Shown here in pieces: positions 37,559 through 46,014 of a stretch of DNA of 64,000 bases. Both the position numbers and the translations under genes were made by a program. The number at the start of each line of letters is the position of its first letter. Within the stretch, counting starts at the first letter, position 1. Source of the stretch: Anaerolineae bacterium (GTDB taxonomy: Bacteria; Chloroflexota; Anaerolineae; Promineifilales; Promineifilaceae); the NCBI GenBank assembly GCA_023384355.1, contig JAHDWL010000001.1:62001-126000 (forward strand). Direction: 5' to 3'. The notes beneath the pieces are model-generated. The model was given only the letters and a program-made list of their open reading frames with translations, was not told the DNA's origin and ran no database searches.

Positions 37559-38659
37559 ATGGGCAGCTCAAAAAGACAAAAACGACTTGGTAGTCTATTC
37601 GTTAACGGGCTTTTGCTCCTGCTTGTGATCATCTGGACCATCCCGACGATGGGCATTTTCATCTCATCTTTCAGACAGAGGGGAGATATTATGTCCTCCG
37701 GGTGGTGGAATGTCTTCCCTCATCGCGAATGGGAGACCGTCCGTGTAATCGATCCCCGTGCCGAAGGGCTGGATTCTCAAGGGGTCATGGAGATTGAGGG
37801 GGTAACCGGCACCTTTGAAGAGCTTAGAAAAGGGGTCCAGGAAGGCAATACCCGTGTCGTATGGGTTGGGAACAGGCGCATTGGCCGGGTGGAGGTTCAG
37901 GAATACAACTGGACCGTTACCTGGGGCTTCACCCTAAATAATTACAGGCAGGTCCTTTTCGGGCGGAGCTTTGAATATGAAAAACCTGATGGCTCGGTGG
38001 AGGTGGTTGCCGGCGAAAGCATGTCCCGCGCCTTTCTCAACAGCCTGGCGGTGACGATTCCGGCGACCTTGATCCCCATCCTGATCGCCGCCTTCGCCGC
38101 CTATGCCTTCGCCTGGATGAAGTTCCCCGGCCGGAAGTGGATGTTTGTGCTGATCATCGCCTTGCTGGCCGTGCCGCTGCAAATTGCCCTGGTGCCCATA
38201 TTGAGTGACTACCGTGCGTTGGGCCTGAACGGCACCTTCCTTGGGATTTGGCTGGCACATACCGGCTTTGGTTTGGCGCTGGCGACCTACCTTCTCTACA
38301 ACTACGTCAGCACTTTGCCGCGGGAAACGATGGAGTCGGCATTCATCGACGGCGCTTCGCACTTCAAGGTGTTTACCAGCCTCGTGTTGCCCTTGTCTGT
38401 GCCGGCGTTGGCATCGTTCGCCATCTTCCAGTTCCTTTGGGTGTGGAATGATTACCTGGTGGCGCTCATCTTCCTGGGCGGCAAGCCGGAATTTGAACTG
38501 GTCACGCAGCGCATGGCGGCCATGGTCGGGTCCCGCGGCAGCGAGTGGCACCTGCTGACGGCCGGTGCTTTCGTGTCGATGGTTCTGCCGATGGTCGTCT
38601 TCCTGGCGCTACAGCGTTACTTTGTGCGTGGCCTGTTGGCCGGATCGGTGAAAGGATAA
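37559..38659 (+). CDS. Sugar ABC transporter permease (MalG-like)
   Basis: 366 residues. The first helix (LLLLLVIIWTIPTMGIFISS-type) is followed by a large extracytoplasmic loop of roughly 110 residues (about 45-150), longer than in the average MalG. Then come five helices with the EAA motif ESAFIDGASHFKVFTSLVLPLSVPAL. The domain is a carbohydrate-type permease that pairs with the preceding gene. A strong terminator follows within 100 nt. Confidence 0.88.
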   Translation: MGSSKRQKRLGSLFVNGLLLLLVIIWTIPTMGIFISSFRQRGDIMSSGWWNVFPHREWETVRVIDPRAEGLDSQGVMEIEGVTGTFEELRKGVQEGNTRVVWVGNRRIGRVEVQEYNWTVTWGFTLNNYRQVLFGRSFEYEKPDGSVEVVAGESMSRAFLNSLAVTIPATLIPILIAAFAAYAFAWMKFPGRKWMFVLIIALLAVPLQIALVPILSDYRALGLNGTFLGIWLAHTGFGLALATYLLYNYVSTLPRETMESAFIDGASHFKVFTSLVLPLSVPALASFAIFQFLWVWNDYLVALIFLGGKPEFELVTQRMAAMVGSRGSEWHLLTAGAFVSMVLPMVVFLALQRYFVRGLLAGSVKG

Positions 38660-38719
38660 AGCTGTTCCTGGCTCCCAGCCCTTGCTTGCGGAGACCGGTT
38701 TCACATTTATAAATCAATC

Positions 38720-38757
38720 AGCACGAAGTCGTCCATCAAGACTTCGTGCTTGTTTTT
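38720..38757 (+). terminator. Intrinsic terminator after the ABC permease genes
   Basis: An 11-bp stem AGCACGAAGTC/GACTTCGTGCT with a 9-nt loop, followed by TTGTTTTT. It separates the permease transcript from treS. Confidence 0.9.
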
Positions 38758-38830
38758 ACGCATCAATTCATCCGTGTGTTGAAGCCTGTCTGTCTGACCG
38801 GCGACCGCCCGGGTAGCAAGGAGAAGTGGA

Positions 38831-40438
38831 ATGGCCGAGAAGTCCTGGTATCAGGAAGCTGTATTTTTCGAACTCAACATTCGCGCCTGTCAGGATTCCG
38901 GCGGTGACGGCAACGGTGATTTTCGCGGTGCAATCACCAGGCTCGATCATATCAAGTCGTTGGGCGTGGATTGCATCTGGGTGCAACCGATGTACCCCTC
39001 GCCCTTGAAGGATGACGGCTATGATGTGGCCGATTACTGCGGCATTCATCCCGATTTCGGCACACTGGAAGACTTCAAGGCGTTCCTCGATGCGGCTCAC
39101 GCCCGTGGCTTGCGCGTGGTAACCGATCTGGTGATGAATCATTGCTCAGAGGAGCATCCCTGGTTCCAGGCGGCTCGGACGGATCGCAATTCACCCTACC
39201 GCGACTACTTTGTTTGGAGCGACACGCCCGACAAATACACGGAAACGCGGATCATCTTCCTCGATGTCGAACCGTCAAACTGGACCTACGACGAGGTTGC
39301 CGGTCAGTATTTCTGGCACCGCTTCTATGCCAGCCAGCCTGATCTCAACTACGATAATCCCGCCGTCCACGAAGAGATGTTCAACATCATTCGCTTCTGG
39401 CTCGATATGGGCATCGACGGTTTCCGCGCTGACGCTGTGCCCTATCTCTATGAACGCGAGGGCACAAATTGTGAGAACCTGCCGGAGACGCATGAATTCC
39501 TGAAGAAGGTGCGGCGACTGATCGATGAGGAGTATCCCAACCGGGTTCTGATTGCCGAAGCCAACCAGTGGCCGGAAGATTTGTTGCCTTATTTCGGCGA
39601 CGGCGACGAGTTTCACGTCTGTTTCCATTTTCCCATAATGCCGCGCCTCTACATGGCTTTGAAGCGCGGTGACAAGACGTCGATCATCGACATCCTGGCC
39701 CGCACTCCGGCGATCCCGCCCGGCGCGCAATGGATGACCTTCCTGCGCAACCACGACGAGCTGACGTTGGAAATGGTGACGCCGGAGGAACGCCAGTGGA
39801 TGTGGGAACAATACGCGCCCAACCCTCGCGCCCGTCTCAACCTTGGCATTAGGCGACGGCTGCTGCCCCTGCTTGACGGTGACATGCGGCGCTGGCTGCT
39901 GCTGAATGCCATGTTCCTGTCCTTGCCGGGCACTCCCATTCTCTATTACGGGGATGAGATCGGCATGGGCGATAACCTGGCGCTGGAGGATCGCTACGGT
40001 GTGCGGACACCGATGCAATGGTCGGCAGCGAAGAACGCTGGTTTCTCCGACGCCGACAGGACGTACCTGCCGGTCATCGATGATGAAATCTACGGCTATC
40101 AGCGCGTCAACGTGGCCGAGCAGGAAACAGATCCTGATTCATATCTGGCCTGGACGCGCTACCTGATCGCCACGCGACAGGAACAGCCGGCGCTGCGGGC
40201 CGGGGTGTTGTCATGGGCGGCAACGGAGGATCGCGCGGTCCTGGCCTTTCGTCGAACCGAAGGAGCCAACTCCGTTTTGTGCATCTTCAATCTGACGGAC
40301 GCGGCGCGATCCTCAGGCATCACTCCCGCAGCGAATATGCGCGATCTCCTTTCGCGCGCTGGGGAAATATGCGAAGCGGGTCGGGAAATTCAGCTCGCGC
40401 CATACCAGGCGTTGTGGTTGCTGGAATCCCCGGCCTGA
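38831..40438 (+). CDS. treS: Trehalose synthase / maltose alpha-D-glucosyltransferase (GH13)
   Basis: GH13 enzyme of 535 residues that interconverts maltose and trehalose. It shows the treS-type start [20 protein letters not shown], conserved region [18 protein letters not shown], region [18 protein letters not shown] with the nucleophile Asp, region [16 protein letters not shown] with the acid Glu, and region [14 protein letters not shown] with the third Asp. These sequences are those of the trehalose synthase subfamily rather than a true amylase. No maltokinase domain is fused. The strongest ribosome-binding sequence is AAGGAGAAG, 8 nt before the ATG. Confidence 0.9.
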   Translation: MAEKSWYQEAVFFELNIRACQDSGGDGNGDFRGAITRLDHIKSLGVDCIWVQPMYPSPLKDDGYDVADYCGIHPDFGTLEDFKAFLDAAHARGLRVVTDLVMNHCSEEHPWFQAARTDRNSPYRDYFVWSDTPDKYTETRIIFLDVEPSNWTYDEVAGQYFWHRFYASQPDLNYDNPAVHEEMFNIIRFWLDMGIDGFRADAVPYLYEREGTNCENLPETHEFLKKVRRLIDEEYPNRVLIAEANQWPEDLLPYFGDGDEFHVCFHFPIMPRLYMALKRGDKTSIIDILARTPAIPPGAQWMTFLRNHDELTLEMVTPEERQWMWEQYAPNPRARLNLGIRRRLLPLLDGDMRRWLLLNAMFLSLPGTPILYYGDEIGMGDNLALEDRYGVRTPMQWSAAKNAGFSDADRTYLPVIDDEIYGYQRVNVAEQETDPDSYLAWTRYLIATRQEQPALRAGVLSWAATEDRAVLAFRRTEGANSVLCIFNLTDAARSSGITPAANMRDLLSRAGEICEAGREIQLAPYQALWLLESPA

Positions 40439-40552
40439 TGATAGTGATCATCGTTCCCGGCCAGGTTCAGGTATGATGATTAATTGTGACTGTTACGAAA
40501 TGCCGACATGGAAAAGGCAACCCGTAACACCACGTCGGAAAAGGAAGGCTCG

Positions 40553-41458
40553 ATGACTGATCAGTACGTTGGCGGCATTGAGGCAGGCGGCACAAAATTC
40601 GTTTGCGCAGTAGGGACGGGGCCGGATGATGTTCGCGCCGAAGTGCGATTCCCGACAACGACGCCGGATGAGACCATCGGTCGTGTCCTGACCTTCTTTC
40701 GCGAACAAGAGGAGCGCTTTGGCGCTCCGGCGGCGATTGGAATTGCCTCATTTGGGCCGCTCGATCCCGATCCGGCCTCGCCCACCTTCGGGTATATCAC
40801 CTCCACGCCAAAGCCCCACTGGGCCAATGTCGATCTGGCGGGAGCGATCCGTTCCGCGCTCGGCGTACCGATTAGGTTCGACACGGACGTTAATATCGCC
40901 GGGTTAGGTGAATGGCGTTGGGGCGCAGCGCAAGGTCTGGATAATTTCATTTACTTGACCATCGGCACCGGCATTGGCGGGGGCGTGCTCATCGACGGCA
41001 AACCGGTACACGGCCTAATCCATCCCGAGCTGGGCCATATTCCCGTGCCCCACGACTGGACGGTCGATCCCTATCGCGGCCGCTGTCCATACCATGGCGA
41101 CTGTTTTGAAGGCATGGCCGCCGGCCCGGCTATCGGCGAGAGATGGGGGCGACCGGCGGTAGAACTGGCCCCCGATCATCCCGCCTGGGAGCTGGAAGCT
41201 CACTATCTGGCGTTGGCGCTGCACGCATTCATCTGCACTCTTTCGCCCAAGCGAATCATACTCGGCGGCGGTGTGATGGAGCAGCCGCAACTCTTCCCGC
41301 TTGTGCGCCGAAAGGTGCTGGAGCATTTGAACGGCTATGTCCGGTCGCCGGCTATCCTGACCGGGATTGACAGCTATATCGTGCCGCCGGAATTGGGCAA
41401 TCGGGCGGGGGTGTTAGGTGCGTTCGCCCAGGCTCAACAGGTGGTTGTCGGACAATAA
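40553..41458 (+). CDS. ROK family kinase, fructokinase type
   Basis: 301 residues from the ATG at 40553, which has GGAAGG upstream. The phosphate motif [15 protein letters not shown] is that of the fructokinase branch of ROK kinases. Further features are [18 protein letters not shown] and a zinc site [12 protein letters not shown]...[17 protein letters not shown] (His, Cys-x2-His-x2-Cys). It phosphorylates fructose or a related hexose with ATP. It lies directly after treS, so both act on intracellular sugars. Confidence 0.88.
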   Translation: MTDQYVGGIEAGGTKFVCAVGTGPDDVRAEVRFPTTTPDETIGRVLTFFREQEERFGAPAAIGIASFGPLDPDPASPTFGYITSTPKPHWANVDLAGAIRSALGVPIRFDTDVNIAGLGEWRWGAAQGLDNFIYLTIGTGIGGGVLIDGKPVHGLIHPELGHIPVPHDWTVDPYRGRCPYHGDCFEGMAAGPAIGERWGRPAVELAPDHPAWELEAHYLALALHAFICTLSPKRIILGGGVMEQPQLFPLVRRKVLEHLNGYVRSPAILTGIDSYIVPPELGNRAGVLGAFAQAQQVVVGQ

Positions 41459-41487
41459 AAGGCGCGAGGATATTACTCTCGCGCCTT
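41459..41487. terminator. Hairpin terminator between fructokinase and the small membrane gene
   Basis: A 10-bp stem AAGGCGCGAG/CTCGCGCCTT with a 9-nt loop, starting right after the kinase stop. The better T-run (TTTTATT) is on the minus strand, so it may stop both transcripts. Confidence 0.7.
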
Positions 41488-41617
41488 GAATATTACCCTG
41501 ATAACAGCCGGCTAATCCAGATGGCTGCCAGTTATTATGTCCGACCCTTCAACATATGAATCAACCCTGCCAAGGATAGTATATGGCCGGGGTAAGATGG
41601 GGATTCAAGAAGTATGC

Positions 41618-41773
41618 TTATTCTTGCCGTCTGCCCGGGATCAGGGCTGGAATTAATGCTTTTTCCTTCTTAACCTTATTATCGCGTTGTTTTTTCATTG
41701 CGATTAGCAGAACTGTCCCTGTCAGGGTCGTCGGCAACACTACCATCCAATAGTTGATCACGAATTCAATCAT
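41618..41773 (-). CDS. Putative small single-helix membrane protein
   Basis: 51 residues starting MIEFVINYWMVVLPTTLTGT, with one membrane helix (about 5-25) and then a highly basic tail rich in Lys and Arg. AGGGAAG 7 nt upstream of the ATG at 41773 is a good ribosome binding site, which is the main support. No family is recognised. Confidence 0.45.
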   Translation of the reverse strand: MIEFVINYWMVVLPTTLTGTVLLIAMKKQRDNKVKKEKALIPALIPGRRQE

Positions 41774-42112
41774 TTTGGTACTTCCCTCGGTCTGCTGAAT
41801 GTGATGCACTGATTATTGGGGTTCTCTCTTTGAAGTCAATGCCCGAGAGGTGTTTCAAATGAACATCTTACAATGAGCCTTTGCGTATGAGAGGCGTCGA
41901 GGGATGGAACAGAGCGCACACCCGGATGTGCAGCTAATGGAATATCCTGATGGAGCCAGGTCAGAGGATAATTTGCGCTTTACCCGCTTCATCCGGATAA
42001 TGAGCCGATCTCACTTTTCCCTGGTCGAATTCCCAGCAAATGGAATCCCGATCGCGTCCAGGATGATTATCTGCGCCACCAGGTGGTCGCCGAACGAACC
42101 CAACAGGAAACA
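41774..42112. other. Intergenic region without a clear gene
   Basis: Roughly 340 bp. A possible 70-codon ORF (41904-42116) ends in an ATGA overlap with the start of mmuM, but its composition gives no support and no family is recognised. No promoter or terminator of note was found. Confidence 0.4.
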
Positions 42113-43075
42113 ATGATAGAGGAAAACCCGCTTCTTCCCTTCATACGTCAACAGGGCGCGATTGTACTCGACGGCGGTCTGGCGACCGAACTCGAACGCC
42201 ACGGCTGCGACCTGCGGGATGATCTCTGGTCGGCCCGCTTGCTCGTCGACGCTCCCGACATCATTAAACGGGTTCATTCCGACTACTACTGGGCCGGGGC
42301 TGATTGCTGTACCAGCGCCAGCTACCAGGCTACCATCCCCGGATTTATGCGGCGGGGAATGACTGAACAGGCTGCACGTGATCTTATCCGACTCTCTGTC
42401 CGGCTGGTTATCGAAGCGCGCGACGAGTTTTGGGCCGATGAGAAGAACCGAGTTGGTCGGCTGCGGCCGATGGTCGCTGCGAGTGTAGGGCCATATGGCG
42501 CTTTTCTGGCTGACGGCTCAGAGTACACGGGAGACTACGATCTCGATGAAAGCGGGTTAACCGAATTTCATCGTGAACGTTGGGCCATTCTGACCGCGGC
42601 CGGAGCAGATATACTCGCATGCGAGACCATTCCGTCATTCGCCGAGGCGCGCGCCCTGGCCGGCTTGCTGGCCGCCACGTCTGATACCTGGGCCTGGTTC
42701 AGCTTCAGTTGCCGCAACGGGGAACACATTAGTGACGGGACTCCATTGGCTGAGTGTGCTCGTTTTCTCAACGGGAACGATCGGGTTGCCGCCATCGGCA
42801 TAAACTGTACGCCGCCGCGATTCATTCCTGACCTGATCCGTGCCGTTTCTGCGGCGACGTCCAAGCCGATCATTGTCTATCCCAATTCGGGCGAGACCTA
42901 TGATCCGGTCACTCGGCGTTGGCTGGGAGAGTCTGTTCCGGCGGAGTTTGGCACATTCAGCCGGGAATGGCGCAAGCTCGGCGCGGGAGCCATCGGTGGC
43001 TGTTGCCGCACGACCCCGGACCACATTCGCCAGATAAGTGATCGTTTTCGCAAACGACGATGGGCCGGCGACTGA
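42113..43075 (+). CDS. mmuM: Homocysteine S-methyltransferase
   Basis: 320 residues from the ATG at 42113 (AGGAAA upstream). It has AIVLDGGLATELERHGCDL at the start, SASYQATIPGF near residue 65, and the zinc-binding Cys in IGINCTPPRFI and GGCCRTTPDHIRQI. This is the single-domain Mmu family that transfers methyl from S-methylmethionine or AdoMet to homocysteine. Longer upstream starts lack a ribosome binding site. Confidence 0.9.
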   Translation: MIEENPLLPFIRQQGAIVLDGGLATELERHGCDLRDDLWSARLLVDAPDIIKRVHSDYYWAGADCCTSASYQATIPGFMRRGMTEQAARDLIRLSVRLVIEARDEFWADEKNRVGRLRPMVAASVGPYGAFLADGSEYTGDYDLDESGLTEFHRERWAILTAAGADILACETIPSFAEARALAGLLAATSDTWAWFSFSCRNGEHISDGTPLAECARFLNGNDRVAAIGINCTPPRFIPDLIRAVSAATSKPIIVYPNSGETYDPVTRRWLGESVPAEFGTFSREWRKLGAGAIGGCCRTTPDHIRQISDRFRKRRWAGD

Positions 43076-43122
43076 CACTCAGGGGATCCTGGAAGAATTA
43101 ACCGCGATATAGGGGACTATCT

Positions 43123-44013
43123 ATGCCTTGGGGAGAGCTTGCCGCCCTGGGGACGGCCGTGTGCTGGTCGTTCACCGCCATTTTCTTCAGCATTAGCGGC
43201 CGTCGGGTCGGCTCGGACGTTGTAAATCGCAGCCGGCTTGTGTTGGCTTTAATTTTCCTGCTCATAACCCACAGAATTCTAGAAAGCAGCTTTTTCCCTA
43301 CCGGGGTCGAACCGTTTCGCTGGGGTTGGTTGACAATATCGAGCCTGTTCGGGTTGGTGCTTGGCGACGCATTTTTGTTTCGCGCCTATGTGATCATCGG
43401 AGCACGCTTGTCGATGTTGATGATGGCCACCGTCCCAATCATCAGCACGTTATTTGGCTGGGCGTTGTTCGGCGAGCAGGTGACGGGACTGGAAATGACG
43501 GGTGTGGTTCTGGCGGTTGGAGGAATCGGCTGGGTGGTCACCGAAGGTCAGGATGAGTCAATTGTGGCAGACCGGTCGGTTTATCGGAAAGGGCTACTGT
43601 TTGGATTTCTCGGCGCGCTGGGCCAGGTCCTGAACCTGGTCACAGCGCGCTTTGCTCTTGTGGACGACTTTTCGGCCGTATCTGCGACGCTCATTCGCAT
43701 TGTTGTGGCGATCGTAATCCTGTGGGGATTGACCGCGCTGCAAGGGAAGGTTGGTTTCACGATACGGCAGTGGCGCGACCGGACGGCGTTGCGGGCGCTG
43801 GTGGCAGGGGCAATCGTCGGGCCGTTTCTGGGCATCTGGTTTTCGCTAATCGCCGTGCAGAACGCCCGGCTAGGAATCGCCTCGACGTTGATGGCTTTGC
43901 CGCCGGTATTACTGATCCCGCTTGAATACCTCATTTACCGGCACCATGTCAGTCGCCGCGCCCTGAGCGGTACCGTGATAGCCATGGCCGGCGTGGCCTT
44001 GTTGTTTGTCTGA
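43123..44013 (+). CDS. DMT superfamily transporter (EamA domain)
   Basis: 296 residues in two EamA repeats, about ten helices in all. The first repeat runs LAALGTAVCWSFTAIFFSIS to about residue 138 and the second from about 149 to the end. The pattern GDAFLFRAYVIIGARLSMLM and VPIISTLFGWALFGEQVTGLEM is typical of drug/metabolite exporters. Substrate unknown. Convergent with the lytic transglycosylase gene, 7 nt apart. Confidence 0.88.
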   Translation: MPWGELAALGTAVCWSFTAIFFSISGRRVGSDVVNRSRLVLALIFLLITHRILESSFFPTGVEPFRWGWLTISSLFGLVLGDAFLFRAYVIIGARLSMLMMATVPIISTLFGWALFGEQVTGLEMTGVVLAVGGIGWVVTEGQDESIVADRSVYRKGLLFGFLGALGQVLNLVTARFALVDDFSAVSATLIRIVVAIVILWGLTALQGKVGFTIRQWRDRTALRALVAGAIVGPFLGIWFSLIAVQNARLGIASTLMALPPVLLIPLEYLIYRHHVSRRALSGTVIAMAGVALLFV

Positions 44014-44020
44014 GGAATAT

Positions 44021-44830
44021 CTACAGCCCCAGACGTTCGGCCGCCTGTTGGCAAAGCCCGGCGCCCCCCGCTGCCAACCATTGGTTGAGCGTTTCGCTGG
44101 TGGCGCTGCCGGCGACGGCATCCTTGTAGATGCCGGTGCTCCAGACGTAGTAACGCTGGGTTTCAGCGGGCCAGGTGTCCCAGGCGCGGGCAGCAGTGCC
44201 ATGGCCCCCGTTGTATCCGGCGAAGGTGCGGCTGGTATCGCCGCCGGTCTGTTCCATGCCTAACGCCAGATAGGCCATACCGCGTCGGGCGTTGGTGTCC
44301 GGGTCTTGCATTACCTCGCCGGGCGAGAAGTGAAATGGCATCACCTGAAACAATCCTTGTGCACCGGCGCTCGATTCGGCGTTGGGATCGCCACAGGATT
44401 CGATTTGCATCACGGTGGCGGCCATGTTTGGATCGATTCCATACGCGGCCGCCCAGGCGACGATTTGCGGTGCCCAATGCTGGACTTCAGGTGTGAAAAG
44501 CGGCGCGATTCCTCCGGTGGCTGGTGCCGGCGAGAGAGGTGCTTCTTCCTGAACAACCTGAACTTCTGTGACTGCAGATTGATTTTCCGCATCCTGTTCG
44601 ACAGTTGGTGCATCCCCGCTGGGGTTGCTTGCTTTTGTCGCAATCATCCCGAAAGCCAACATAAACAGCACCGCAGCCGTCAAAATGATAGCCATTCTCC
44701 GCTGCACGGCCGCCATCGGGTCGATGTCCGGTCGTGTGGTCTCCGGTGACATCCACCATGGAGCATCATCATTTGGTTGGTTCAAAGGTGAATCCACGAA
44801 ATAAACAGGATTATCCGGATAAGTTGTCAT
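44021..44830 (-). CDS. Membrane-anchored lytic transglycosylase (SLT domain)
   Basis: 269 residues with an N-terminal cytoplasmic segment, one helix (MAIILTAAVLFMLAFGMIAT, about residues 46-65), an acidic linker and a C-terminal SLT domain. The catalytic Glu sits in VMQIESCGDPNAESSAGAQG, followed by LFQVMPFHF and the FAGYNGGHGTAARAW motif. It cuts the glycan strand of peptidoglycan with formation of an anhydro ring. It is 24 nt downstream of the four-helix protein gene and probably shares its promoter, which carries the SOS-box-like operator. Confidence 0.88.
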   Translation of the reverse strand: MTTYPDNPVYFVDSPLNQPNDDAPWWMSPETTRPDIDPMAAVQRRMAIILTAAVLFMLAFGMIATKASNPSGDAPTVEQDAENQSAVTEVQVVQEEAPLSPAPATGGIAPLFTPEVQHWAPQIVAWAAAYGIDPNMAATVMQIESCGDPNAESSAGAQGLFQVMPFHFSPGEVMQDPDTNARRGMAYLALGMEQTGGDTSRTFAGYNGGHGTAARAWDTWPAETQRYYVWSTGIYKDAVAGSATSETLNQWLAAGGAGLCQQAAERLGL

Positions 44831-44854
44831 AGTTTACTCCCTCGTTCTCGGGAA

Positions 44855-45748
44855 TCAATTGCCGGGTTTTGACGATCTGGCCTGGACATTTCCTGACTGT
44901 GGGCGACCCATACCGGGCATCGGTGGTCGTTGCTGAATGCGTGAAGTAGGGCGTGACGGACCGTTCTGAACCCCGGTTTTTGGTGGAGCCTGGGCGATAT
45001 CGAACGGATCATCAACAGGTTCGTAGGTGATAGATTGCGGTGAAGTATTCTTCGCTGCTCCGGATTTTGGTGTTGCTTTAGGCTGGGCGCTGGCGGTTGC
45101 AACTGTATTTGTTTTCGTTGTTTGTGGTTGTCGTTCTGGCGTTTCCGGCCGGAAAGAATAGACTGATTTTGCCGGCTGCGTGGCAATTGAATCCTGTTTG
45201 GTTGTGGTGGATGGCAATGTGCGTACACCGCTATCGCGCTTCTGATCAAGCACGTCTCCACCTGCCACCGAGAAAGCGCCAATAAACAGGATACGGGTGA
45301 GCCACACAAGCATGGCCACAAAAATGGGCACATACCTCAACAGCGTTTCCCGGCTTAATACTTCGTTCCCGAACTCGTGACTCAATAGCGTCAGGGAGAT
45401 CGCCCACCAAGTCATAACCGAGTTGGCTATAGTCCCAAGGAACCAGGCTCCTGTCAGGAACCATATCGCCTTCGGCTCTTCAAGGCCTCGTTGCGGGGTA
45501 AACAGGCGGACAAGACCTGCAAAATCGATGGCACAAAAAGCGATGGCGAGGATGGACGCCCACAGTACACCCGCAAACCGTATCTCTCCCAGCAGGTTGG
45601 TGAGGGCGTATTGGGTGGTGTCAAAATTGAAAATCTCGAAGGCAACGAGGGCGACGGCCAATATGATGGCAATCACTAATTTGCGCGAGATCAATTCCCG
45701 GCCGTGATTGGATTCGAATTTGGTCATAAAACCGGTTCCGTTAACCAT
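44855..45748 (-). CDS. Four-helix membrane protein with Pro/Gln-rich tail
   Basis: 297 residues: four predicted helices in the first 155 residues (about 23-40, 58-76, 94-116, 135-158) and a low-complexity tail of about 140 residues rich in Thr, Pro, Gln and Lys, probably cytoplasmic or disordered. RBS AGGGAG is 8 nt before the ATG. No family is recognised. First gene of the two-gene operon with the lytic transglycosylase; its promoter and operator are clear. Confidence 0.75.
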   Translation of the reverse strand: MVNGTGFMTKFESNHGRELISRKLVIAIILAVALVAFEIFNFDTTQYALTNLLGEIRFAGVLWASILAIAFCAIDFAGLVRLFTPQRGLEEPKAIWFLTGAWFLGTIANSVMTWWAISLTLLSHEFGNEVLSRETLLRYVPIFVAMLVWLTRILFIGAFSVAGGDVLDQKRDSGVRTLPSTTTKQDSIATQPAKSVYSFRPETPERQPQTTKTNTVATASAQPKATPKSGAAKNTSPQSITYEPVDDPFDIAQAPPKTGVQNGPSRPTSRIQQRPPMPGMGRPQSGNVQARSSKPGN

Positions 45749-45787
45749 TTTGTTTTCTCCCTTACCTTCAACTCAAATATATCAACA

Positions 45788-45800
45788 GGTTGGACCAACC
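45788..45800. promoter_or_regulatory. Inverted repeat GGTTGG-A-CCAACC
   Basis: A perfect 6-bp inverted repeat with a 1-nt centre, located in the leader between the SOS-like operator and the ribosome binding site of the four-helix gene. A possible second operator; no binding protein is proposed. Confidence 0.3.
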
Positions 45801-45804
45801 ATTT

Positions 45805-45820
45805 CAGAACTATTGTTCTG
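45805..45820. promoter_or_regulatory. SOS-box-like operator CAGAAC-N4-GTTCTG
   Basis: CAGAAC and GTTCTG arms (6 bp, perfect) around TATT. It lies at about +3 to +18 of the predicted transcript of the leftward operon, a position for repression. Related half-sites (TAGAACAACTG) occur in the promoter spacer at 45851-45841. Confidence 0.55.
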
Positions 45821-45829
45821 AGTAATCGC

Positions 45830-45859
45830 ATAATAGCACAGTTGTTCTATTTTAGTCAA
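45830..45859 (-). promoter_or_regulatory. Promoter of the four-helix protein/transglycosylase operon
   Basis: TTGACT (45859-45854) and TATTAT (45835-45830) on the minus strand with 18-nt spacing. Confidence 0.7.
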
Positions 45860-46001
45860 GTAGGTAATTAAATTGAATTATCGATGCAGTTACGCCAATT
45901 AATGGCAGCAGACAATATTGCTGTTGGGGAAATTCATCCGATAACATCTCTGCGGCGAGGAGTATGGGTATCCTCGATAGTCGCTGGACGGAGGGTACGT
46001 G

Positions 46002-46007
46002 TATAAT
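46002..46007 (+). promoter_or_regulatory. TATAAT box placed for a leaderless transcript
   Basis: Ends 7 nt before the ATG at 46015. It lies downstream of an in-frame ATG at 45964, which supports the later start. Confidence 0.5.
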
Positions 46008-46014
46008 CGGGCTT

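Noticed and set aside
41904-42116. 70-codon plus-strand ORF ending with an ATGA overlap to mmuM
   Set aside because: Poor composition, no recognisable family, and the overlap alone is weak evidence.
45964-46014. Alternative upstream start of the DHH-CBS-CCA gene
   Set aside because: It lies upstream of the TATAAT box and adds residues unlike the family N-terminus.
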